Part shown: in pieces, positions 1 through 9,000 of the stretch
Numbering within the stretch: the stretch's first letter is position 1
Layout of the letters: each line of letters starts with the position of its first letter
Made by a program: the position numbers and the translations under genes
Assembly: GCA_028565635.1 (NCBI GenBank)
Contig: JAOXYB010032764.1
Span: forward strand, 1-14,361
DNA length: 14,361 nucleotides
Direction of reading: 5' to 3'
Source: Phoronis ovalis
Lineage: Eukaryota; Phoronida; Phoronidae
The notes under the pieces: model-generated
The model's database searches: none
Seen by the model: only the letters and a program-made list of their open reading frames with translations
What the model was told of the DNA's origin: nothing

Positions 1-306
1 ACCAAATACGAAGATGATCTGACAAAAGCTGAAGCCGTTATAGCAACACAAAAAAAAGGTTACATACGACGACGACGACAACGCCGCATAGGGTACGGCT
101 ATATGCCCATTCACTATTTCATAGTGATGGGCATAAAAACAAAATACAGAAAATGCCCACTTTTTTGATATCTTGACAATGGCTTCAGAAGACTCCTGCC
201 AAGACTCAGACTTTCTACTATAATTCCAAAATTCTAGATCATCAAAGAACAACTTACAAGTGCACAAATTGAAATTATGATTATTCCCCAGATAAATTTG
301 TTTCAT
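1..306 (-). other. Left-edge open frame with CGT microsatellite, probable dispersed repeat
   Basis: An ATG-initiated frame (ATG at 304-306, preceded by an in-frame TGA) stays open on the minus strand for 102 codons to the window edge. It begins MKQIYLGNNHNF and contains WNYSRKSESWQESSEAIVKI. It matches no midasin sequence downstream of AAA6 that I know, and the second half is a hairpin plus a CGT run read through in frame, so coding is doubtful. A dispersed repeat is the better guess. Confidence 0.25.
102..135. repeat. Inverted repeat (hairpin) beside a trinucleotide run
   Basis: Arms TATGCCCATTCACTAT and ATAGTGATGGGCATA pair over 15 positions with a single bulged T and a three-base loop TTC. 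The ACG run at 66-79 lies directly to the left. No function is evident. Confidence 0.8.
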
Positions 307-759
307 TTTTAACTCAAAAAATCACAAATCTGTTTTTTGAAAAAAAAAAAAATCGTAAATATTATTATGATTTCTATACACTTTAAAATTATGGAAACGA
401 GCAAATTTTTTTGCTTTTTTTTGGTTTGTACACTGAGTCAGTCTACTGGAATTATGCTATAAATAATTCAAATTTATTTACGAATTTTAAAAATTTCAGT
501 GTCAATGTTTTTTTCATGAGATATTGGATACAACATGTTCCTTACCAGTAATCCTCAGATTAAATATTTACAAAATTATAATTCAACTTTACTAAAAATG
601 TCATGTGATACAATGAACATGTTTGCATCTATTATTACACGAATATGTAAATTCCCCAATGCAAACTATTTGGTTTCCAAAAGCATAATTAGCTTGTTAG
701 ATAAAACCTTAAATTAGAAGAAGGCAAATTCAAGTTTCACTCTCGCACTAAATTTCTAC
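307..759. other. AT-rich non-coding stretch upstream of the receptor
   Basis: Homopolymer A and T runs and no recognisable gene. It is probably the 5'UTR intron or upstream region of the receptor gene, and at the same time part of the midasin intron on the other strand. A 60-codon frame at 535-717 is low complexity with no homology that I recognise. Confidence 0.4.
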
Positions 760-790
760 ATTATATTGTTTTTACAGACATCTAGTAACT
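760..790 (+). promoter_or_regulatory. 3' splice acceptor and short 5'UTR of the receptor gene
   Basis: A pyrimidine-rich tract ends in TTTTTACAG (AG at 776-777), 13 bases before the receptor ATG. This is the usual layout when a 5'UTR intron ends just upstream of an intronless coding region. The leader exon and promoter would lie further upstream and are not identifiable here. Confidence 0.55.
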
Positions 791-2443
791 ATGGAAACCT
801 TAACCACAACAAAACCATCAAATGCAACAGAAGTGAACTGGAGTGAAAACACAGAGGCAGTGTTTTTAATGACAGTGGCAGCATTAGGAATGCTCGGAAA
901 CTTACTGTCAATAATGTTAACACTGGCAGGACGGAATTTGACGAAATCATCAAACGCATTTATTTTTCATCATAATCTTTTGGATATGGTTAAATCAGCC
1001 TATTGCATACCATTTGCAAAAGGTTTACTAGAATCAAAGGAACCTGCTAACTGCAACATACTTGGTGGTTCATATATTGTGTTTGTGACAATTACATCAT
1101 TCAATTTACTAGCAATGGTAGTGAATGAAGCATTTCATTTCTCAAATTCCAATGTCGGAATAGAAATACGGAGTCGATATTGTGTAGCTTTTGGAATCAT
1201 TATGACATGGGTAGCAAGTGTTATTGTGAATTTAGGTGTAGCATTCATACCAGGAAATCCGACGTACATTGGAGAACTTGGCCATTGCACATTTCAATAT
1301 GGTATTACGAGAAATTACGTATTACATATTTTATGGATGACACTGGTATCATTTGCTATATTATTGACATCTTTATGCCTAAGAAAACTATACAAGGATA
1401 TTAAGAAATTTTCTTACTTTCGATTTTCCACATTAGTACGTCAAACATTTGCATTTCGACCACAACATCTGCGAGGAGAGGACGAAAGTAGAATAGAACA
1501 CGAAAAACAAAGGAAGAGAATTAAAAAACTTGAATTGCTAAGTTTAAAAAATTGTTACGTGTTAATTCTTATAACCATACTATTTGTACTATTTTGGTAT
1601 CCATTATTTTTCCTGACGCTTGTTGATCCAAAGTTTGAAGCACCATTGCACGCTTATAAAATACTGACAATGTTGGCATGGTGCAATGCAGCAGTAACTC
1701 CAGTAATATTTGGAATTTATAATATTTCTGCATATAAAGCATTGAGGAAATATGGCAAAGAAGTGCAATCTGGAAATGTGAAAGTTCCTCCTAAAAAGGA
1801 GAGAAATGAAACAGACTCACCAAATAATCTAAATGAGATGAGTACGGATGAAGAGGAAGACCAAATTTATCTACGTAGAGATGCAGTTATATATAACAAA
1901 GCTGCATGTATGGAAATCAGTACAGAAAGTTTAGACAACTTTCATTCAAATCCACAATCAAGTAATGCTAGCCCTGCAAGCCATAGAAAACTGGGAATGT
2001 TAGAAGTTATGAGATTAGGAAAACTGGGCAGACAGAGGCAAGGCAATATGGGAAATCATGTAACATCACATACAGAGCCCAGTTGTGAGTATTCAGAACA
2101 CTGTAATTGTGTATCAGGATCAAATGTTCAATATGAGACTGCTATGTTAGGAGAGTTGTCTCCCCTGATGGAAGACAGTACCCCTACAGAAAAGACGGAC
2201 AGTATTCCCAGCTCAAATGATAAAACTATGACAACAGATTCAGCGATCAGTACAGATCACTTGGAAACGCAACCATTTGCAATAGCAGGTCCATCGTATC
2301 AAACGCTCGATACAAATCATGTGTCTGCAAGTACTTTACCTAATCCATATAAAAGAAATAAGGACGTTATTATCCATAGTAACTGTACTTCACCAATTCC
2401 AAGAAAGAAAGGAGATCGAGATAAACTAGTGCTTTGGCTGTAA
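791..2443 (+). CDS. Orphan class A G-protein-coupled receptor, complete 550 aa
   Basis: Uninterrupted reading frame for a seven-helix receptor. Approximate helices: TM1 22-46, TM2 56-80, TM3 90-113, TM4 129-153, TM5 175-198, TM6 254-278, TM7 287-311. Class A landmarks seen: G36-N37 (1.50), D65 (2.50), P74 (2.59), disulfide pair C88-C166, W140 (4.50), F265..W269-x-P271 in TM6, P304 (7.50). There are N-glycosylation sites at N11 and N16, no signal peptide, a basic third loop (199-253, KQRKRIKK), and a long cytoplasmic tail of about 235 residues with an acidic run TDEEEDQ and C-terminal LVLWL. Oddities: D-R-Y is N112-E113-A114 and N-P-x-x-Y is T303-P-V-I-F307. Start chosen: first ATG, 13 bases after a splice acceptor, just before the glycosylated N-terminus. 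No subfamily or ligand recognised. The single-exon coding region suggests an intronless gene nested in a midasin intron. Confidence 0.85.
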   Translation: METLTTTKPSNATEVNWSENTEAVFLMTVAALGMLGNLLSIMLTLAGRNLTKSSNAFIFHHNLLDMVKSAYCIPFAKGLLESKEPANCNILGGSYIVFVTITSFNLLAMVVNEAFHFSNSNVGIEIRSRYCVAFGIIMTWVASVIVNLGVAFIPGNPTYIGELGHCTFQYGITRNYVLHILWMTLVSFAILLTSLCLRKLYKDIKKFSYFRFSTLVRQTFAFRPQHLRGEDESRIEHEKQRKRIKKLELLSLKNCYVLILITILFVLFWYPLFFLTLVDPKFEAPLHAYKILTMLAWCNAAVTPVIFGIYNISAYKALRKYGKEVQSGNVKVPPKKERNETDSPNNLNEMSTDEEEDQIYLRRDAVIYNKAACMEISTESLDNFHSNPQSSNASPASHRKLGMLEVMRLGKLGRQRQGNMGNHVTSHTEPSCEYSEHCNCVSGSNVQYETAMLGELSPLMEDSTPTEKTDSIPSSNDKTMTTDSAISTDHLETQPFAIAGPSYQTLDTNHVSASTLPNPYKRNKDVIIHSNCTSPIPRKKGDRDKLVLWL

Positions 2444-2750
2444 TATTTGCTAGTTAAAGTATTTAACTTAGATAATTTTCAAAAATCAGTTCACAAAGAC
2501 AACATAAAAATTTTTTTAGAGCTTATATTAACATCATGTCTTTTCTCAGATATTAGCAGATGTGAAAAGTTATAGGCTATAAGAGCAGTTACCATGACAA
2601 TTTACTAGGTTAATCAAGACATGAAAATGCACTGCTGATTTTTAACTCAAATGCTTTTTTTAAACAGTAAATAAATGTGTTTTAAAATAAGAGTTTAGCA
2701 CACATGCAGGTAATAGCTTATGTCATTCATACTACCAAAATAAAATTGCA
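2444..2750 (+). other. 3'UTR of the receptor gene
   Basis: AT-rich non-coding stretch after the TAA stop, with no conserved element that I recognise. It contains two AATAAA hexamers. If cleavage follows the second, the transcript stops about 130 bases short of the convergent midasin exon o. Confidence 0.5.
2739..2744 (+). terminator. Likely poly(A) signal of the receptor gene
   Basis: AATAAA, followed six bases later by a CA cleavage candidate (2750) and by a GT-rich stretch (TGGTTGTTTATT), the standard arrangement. An earlier AATAAA at 2670-2675 lies in TAAATAAATGTGTTTT and could be an alternative. Confidence 0.5.
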
Positions 2751-2880
2751 TGGTTGTTTATTATAATACAGGATAATAATTCAAAGAGGGGAAAATCTTG
2801 TCCATCATTACACCGACTGAAAATACCAACTTTTTTTAAGGAGGTTTATTGCGAGTTATCTTTACAAAAAGACAACATAC

Positions 2881-3009
2881 CTGTTCAAAGCCTCCAAGTA
2901 ACTCGGTGGTATCCATGGCACTGTTCATGGCCATCACCTGAAGCTTGTTATTGGTCAGCTGAGACAATACATGGACCAGTGAAGTCTTGCCACACGATTC
3001 TGGACCCAA
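2881..3009 (-). CDS. MDN1: Midasin exon o, AAA6 Walker A (last exon visible)
   Basis: Forty-three codons, phase 0 at both ends, acceptor ATGTTGTTAG, donor CAG|GTATGT. It encodes LGPESCGKTSLVHVLSQLTN and MAMNSAMDTTELLGGFEQ. GPESCGKTS is the AAA6 Walker A loop; AMNSAMDTTELLGGFEQ is nearly invariant in midasins. The intact donor means the gene continues, but no further midasin exon is recognisable between here and position 1. Confidence 0.95.
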
Positions 3010-6000
3010 CTAACAACATGTCATACATGTATAAATTATAGTTGAAAACAAAAGCAACTTTTAATTAAGTTTCTCTACCAGAAAAAGATATGGCAGTAAA
3101 TATTAAACATCTTAAAAACCAGAATGGCCAATGAATGATTTGTATCATCCTTTTCCTATTATAAACATGATGTATTATAAGTTTTCAATTTTCATCAGCA
3201 AAACCAATTGGATTTCAAGCTTTGCCTATCTGTTTCAACTGAGTGCAAATCACATATTAAGGCTAAGCTGGACCCTCGTGACTGTTTTAAATAAAAATTC
3301 GAGAAAAATCGGTACAACACCTTTTGCACACAAACTAAATATTTTCTGAAAAACGAACATTCAGGCTATGTTAATATGGATGTATTTTCAGTCTCGTCAG
3401 TGCAATACACGAAATTTAATTAGCATTTAATGATGCCTCATAAAAACTATTAGGTACATCCTACTGGAAAATTTGGTATATCAAAATTTGAGCTAACTAC
3501 ATTTTAGAAAAGTAAATGATACTCTAATAATTTCTTTTGGAGCATTTTTAAATTGCACCAGTATTTTTGGTTATATAATGAATTTAAGTTTTTCGTAAAT
3601 AAAAAACTGAATCTTTTTTTAAACATTTATTAATAATTCAAAGATTATTCATGGCATTTACAATCAGATCATAACAAATAAAGATATGTCTGTTGTGGTG
3701 AAGTATGCCAAATTTCAAGAGGATTGGAAGGAACACATTCGAGATACGTTGTGCCCTGTACAGAGCTTTGAAGCAAATTAAAATTTTACGGTAGGAGCAA
3801 CAAATCTCTTTCAAACATTTTAAATAGAATACTGTAACAATAAATCTGTTGTATGATAAATGTTTTTGTAATTTATTTCACTCAAACTTATGTCAAGGTT
3901 TAGAAAAATATTGGTTATCGTTAAATTAAGTTTGCTAGTTTCAAAAAATTAATTACTAGAGTATTTTAGATATTAGCTGTTTACATTTTTGGAGCTAAAA
4001 CTAGAGTTCCAGTAGGATAACCTATCAATCAGGACTTCCAGCAGAGCAACCTATCAATGAACTTTAATGGTTTAGACTTGCCATGCTTCCATATTTAAAT
4101 TCTTAGGTTCAGTTTTCACATCGGTCGGAAAATGGCCGAGAATTTGGAAATTATGGAAGCAGTTTCTAAATACATTACATCTTCATCTGCCTCATTCACC
4201 CCTTTCTTTTTTGTATTGATTTACCAGAAATTGCAATCGCTCTTGATGAAATGTTGTTTTATTTTTTCTAGGCATTTCGCGAATGCCACTATATAAAATT
4301 ATCCGGACGTCATGGTCTCTGCCTGGCAAAGGAATATTCCAATACATGGGGGTATAGCACATTGTAATTGATGTGTTATGCACATTTTTCGAATAAAATG
4401 TTATAAAACATAATTATACTGTAACATAAAATAAACATGAAAATAGATGAAAAGCACAAACAGCTAACGACTAGCGCTACATGGTTGTTCCGGTTTCTAT
4501 ACAAGTACCCTTAAGCCACTTTAATGAACTCGTTCATACAACAGGTAATAGGATAAAGCAATTATTCACTATGAAGACAGAAAAGTGGGCATATAGCAAC
4601 ATGTTATCATCGCTGATCATAACTTTCGTTTTACAGTTGACAGAAATTATATATCTAATTTTAAAAAAAACAGTAAGGTGTGATGCCACAAAATTTTATG
4701 CAATAAAGGTACTGCCTTTTGTTCTATTCACTGTGCAAAAATCAGAAACATTAATATTTTATCGTCACGAGGGTCTAGCTTAGCCTTAAAAATTACAAAA
4801 CTTTCCATTAGCAGGACAGAAATCTGCATGCTCAAAGTCTCAGAAAAGTTTGAGAGCCAAAGCTTGGGAATTACAGCAAATAACAAGAAGAACAAAGAAT
4901 TACCAGTATTGCCATCCAGTTCATTTCAATACATTTCATCAGTGCTTCTAGGGGTTCCAGACAACCACGGAGCAGCTGAAAGTTGTGCCAGTTATTTTCC
5001 CTTGCCACAGAGGTATCTTGTCTCCGGAGAAAAGAGTGGCCAACTTGAACAGTCGTTGGTGTGATGGAGAAGTACCTGGATGAGCTGTATGGTTCACATT
5101 TAACTGAAAACACTTCTCTGAAGATTTCATAGACCTGAATGAAAGAAAGCTTAATATGCTCTAACTACAAAAACTCTACACTAGAAACTTAATTCATGTG
5201 TTCTTGGTCATTTTATCAGCATCAGTAATATAAGCCATAAATGAGAGTGTCAAGTCTTATTAACAAACCGCCTAGTCGTACAAAGCATTGATAATAGAAT
5301 ATAAATCTGGAATGTGAGACTTAGTTTCTTACAGAAGCATTGAAACCAAGCATTTATCTCTTGTCAGTCAAGAGAGTAATTGCAATAAAGTTTGCATTTG
5401 ACATACTGTACCTTCTGCTTGTCAGAAGCTGTTCTCATTCTATCAACATAAATCAATGCTACGTATTCTCCAGGATTAAAGTGATCTGTCCTCTGATTCC
5501 TCAACATGAGATCACACCATCTAAATATATCTCGCAAGTTAAATTCCCAGGGACTACCTCGTTGTCCCCACAGGCACATGACCATTGTCTCACTGTACAT
5601 CTGAAAATATAATTAATGTCAACATGAACTGCTGGAATCATATATCCAATGAATGACAATGTGTCTGTATGCTTCACTCAGCACAACATCTTTGCTCCAG
5701 TCTAAGATGTGTCATTAGTAAATTTAACATGTCCACTTTGAGACTGATTCTAAACGAATTAGTTAGTAACCAACCATAGGAGCTTCTTAGGTAATTTGCT
5801 TTGGATCTGTACAATTACAGTGTATTTACATAATGCTATTCAACTTTCAGTCTCCACCTGAAAGGTCACTTGTGTTGAGTGCAGCAAACACCACATAATA
5901 ACGATAAGGTTAAACTAAGCAAAAAAATAAAATAATTTCTTACTCTTTCATTAAATTCAATGATTTTAGTTAAAATTTCAGTAGGTATGGCTGGGTACAT

Positions 6001-9000
6001 AGACTGTGAGATAAACAACAAGTCACTGGATGACAGAGGCTCAACAAACACCTAAAATATAAAATAAATTAAATTAATATTGACACAAAATCATTTAATT
6101 TATTGTTCTATATTACAAATAAACCATACATTTGCATATCTGTACTGTACATGGTTTAGAAAACATTCACATATGATTATTTTCTGTATTCTGGGCCAAT
6201 GGATGAGTCTTGCGTAAAACAAATGCACCAAAAGATACCTAATCTTATTACAAAGACAACAATTGTTTGCATTTGTCGTTTACTGCACTGTTGCATACCA
6301 TGCCTAGTCAATAAATCAATACCTGATGTATTAGCACAGTACACTGCACTACCAAGTTTAACGGTTTTATTCATGTAAGTGTTGTATGTTATACAGTTCA
6401 AACATGTACCTGTGTAAATCTGTTGAGAAAAGATTTTGGCAATCCCTTCCTACCACCTCCCTGATTTAGTGGATTTTGGCACGCAAAAATTCTGGTTTTC
6501 TCATGTTGCACATGGAATGTCATCCCTAACTCTGGTATGTAAACCTCAGCACGGTGATCCAGACATGCATTCAATCCTTCAAGGACCGACTGTGAGGCCA
6601 AGTTTAGCTGGAAAATGCGTTAATTGTTATAATTATCACAATCACAAGTCACACTTTCATCATAAACGTGATGTCGGCTCCATTAGTAAAGTTGAACTTT
6701 TAATCTGGAGATCCTGGATTCCAGACAAATTAGGTCAAATTTTGTAAAAGTTATATTCATATGATTAGGACTGTTCCGCTTTTAATAGTAGAGGGGGACG
6801 GGAGGGTCACATTTTAGAAAACCTCATCTTCCACAAAATACTTGAATTTTATTACATAATGTTCTACATTCAGGAAGTGGCATGAGATCCACTGCCAATA
6901 TTTTCTTTCTCAGAAGTATCTTCCTATTCCCATATAATTATAAGCGGAACAGCCCTTAATAACATGAAAGCAAGGAGTGGGTATTACCACATAGTAGTTC
7001 AAAATCTAGTAACTTGTCTACCATTTACTTTTATGTGACATCACAAAGAAAAAGACAATGAATAGTCCATTTGTATTATGACAGAGTTGCATTTTAACTG
7101 CAATGTAGTCTTTATATTAAAATTCCGCTATATTGTCTACCTCATCCAAAACAACCCAGTGACCAGCCTTTAGGGCTTGAAGTAAAGGTCCATCTCTCCA
7201 AGCAAACTGACCACCCTCCCCACCCTCTACAGGTAAGTCTGCACCAAACAGGTCACTAACATCCTGTAACACAAACAAAATATCAAATATTAGTTACCTA
7301 TGTAAACATTATTGGTTTATTAAATAAACATGACATTAATATTTGCTACATAACTTTTGATTATTATAATTCTTACTACTTCTTTATACGGCAAGCAACT
7401 TCAAACATCATCAACCTGGGGTTTCGGTCAGGCATACCTGTCAAGTAGGCAAAATTTTCGAGTGGGAGATTCGGCATTTGTAGACAATTTTCTATTGGAA
7501 AAAAATGAGATACCCAACAGGATCTCACTTCATGTCAAATTTTGATAAGAGAAAAAGAGATAGCATACCAAAAGTATACATTTTTTGAAAGGTATTTTTG
7601 TTATTTATCAGTTATGGACTAGCAGTGAGGAAAATATTATGATACCATAATCCGAGAAATACAATAAGTCCCGAGGGCGCATTGGCAACACAAAGTCATT
7701 ATTGCATTGGGAAGATTATTATATGAACATATCATTTGAAGAGCCAGTTTTATTACATAACTTCAACATATCTAGTATAAAAATGCCCTCGCTTCACTAA
7801 AGAAGTGGACAGCATGATTTAGTACAGAGGGTTAGGGATAATGTACATTGAAAATGTATATTTTATAATTTTTAGATGAATTTAATTTCTAAATTAAAAT
7901 TTGTGAAATTGGATAATTTACGTAATAAATATGAAACCTCGTCGATGTGTCTTTATACATATTAATTAAACTATGAATACACAGTCAAGTTCTAGTATAC
8001 AAATACAAAACACCTAAGAACCTATATTTTTATAATTATATAAAGCTAGCTAGGTAACTGGGCATTATATATTGACTGCAGGGCATTAAAATTGCCAGCC
8101 ACTTATGTAAAGTCATGTGATTGTGAATTATCCAATATCAAGGTATGTTATAAAAACTTTATTTATTTATAAAAAAAATAACAGATACCAGAAGGAACTT
8201 TACAGAATCTTCAGTAATAGACAATTTGTATGCATTTGGTGGAGCCACCAGTCTCATATCCAAACGTTCCCAGCATGTTGCATTTTGTGAATGAACAATG
8301 ACGTAGTTCTGCGTGCGTTCACATGATTCATTCACAAAACGCTTCCTTCACATGCTAAGAAATACCCTCCTTTTTGTGAGCATATCAATACATAAACAAT
8401 TTATTGATATTTTTTTATGTTGTTAATTTATCATTGTTTAAGGCTTTCCTAAAGTCAGATTTAAAAAAAAAACAAGTATTGTATATAACTATAGAATGCC
8501 GGTATTGAAAGGGTCTGACTGCAGCACCCTCAAATGCATGCAAATAGTCCATTAATCTCAAGACTGACTTGACCTTTCCAAAAACAAAATAGATTTACTT
8601 AATTTGTTTTATTATGAGGAACATACATGAAGCTCAGGGTTCTAACTAAGTTTTTTTCAAAATTACCGTCATCTGGGACTATTAAACTAACTTATAATAG
8701 TCCCAGCCTTCCTTAATTAGCATATTCATCATATTTTCTTGTACAAGCAATAATTTTCAACTAAATCATGTAACAAACATTGAAGCATTAATAGTTTCAG
8801 ATTTTAAACTTATTTCTATTTAACACAGTATAAAAAGGTAAAGGTGAGGTTTATAGTCTAAGTTGTATCAACTAAAGTTTTCACATGACTACAGGATTGC
8901 CCCCAGCATTATGTGCCTGTTCTCTCCAATAACCATTTGAACTCCCTGGGTTGAGCCTGTCAATCAGCGCACTACACTGGGTCACACCCTAGCAGGTACC

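Noticed and set aside
153-163. ATGCCCACTTT matching in reverse to 4577-4588 and a shared GGGCATATAGC
   Set aside because: Eleven-base matches are expected by chance in a 14-kb AT-rich window and the flanks do not align.
1180-1404. 74-codon frame inside the receptor
   Set aside because: Out-of-frame overlap with TM4-TM5 of the receptor; no independent support.
4192-4383. 63-codon minus-strand frame with a small palindrome GGCATTTCGCGAATGCC
   Set aside because: No recognisable domain and it lies inside the non-autonomous transposon; the palindrome is short enough to be chance.
4481-4783. 100-codon plus-strand frame
   Set aside because: Low-complexity, hydrophobic by chance, and it ends in the terminal repeat of the TTAA-flanked element; no transposase motifs.
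4948-5130. 60-codon minus-strand frame overlapping midasin exon n
   Set aside because: It is in another frame of the exon; the frame with VQVGHSFLRR and MKCIEMNWM is the real one.
6436-6747. 103-codon plus-strand frame
   Set aside because: It is the antisense shadow of midasin exon k, the most conserved exon here, and has no family features.
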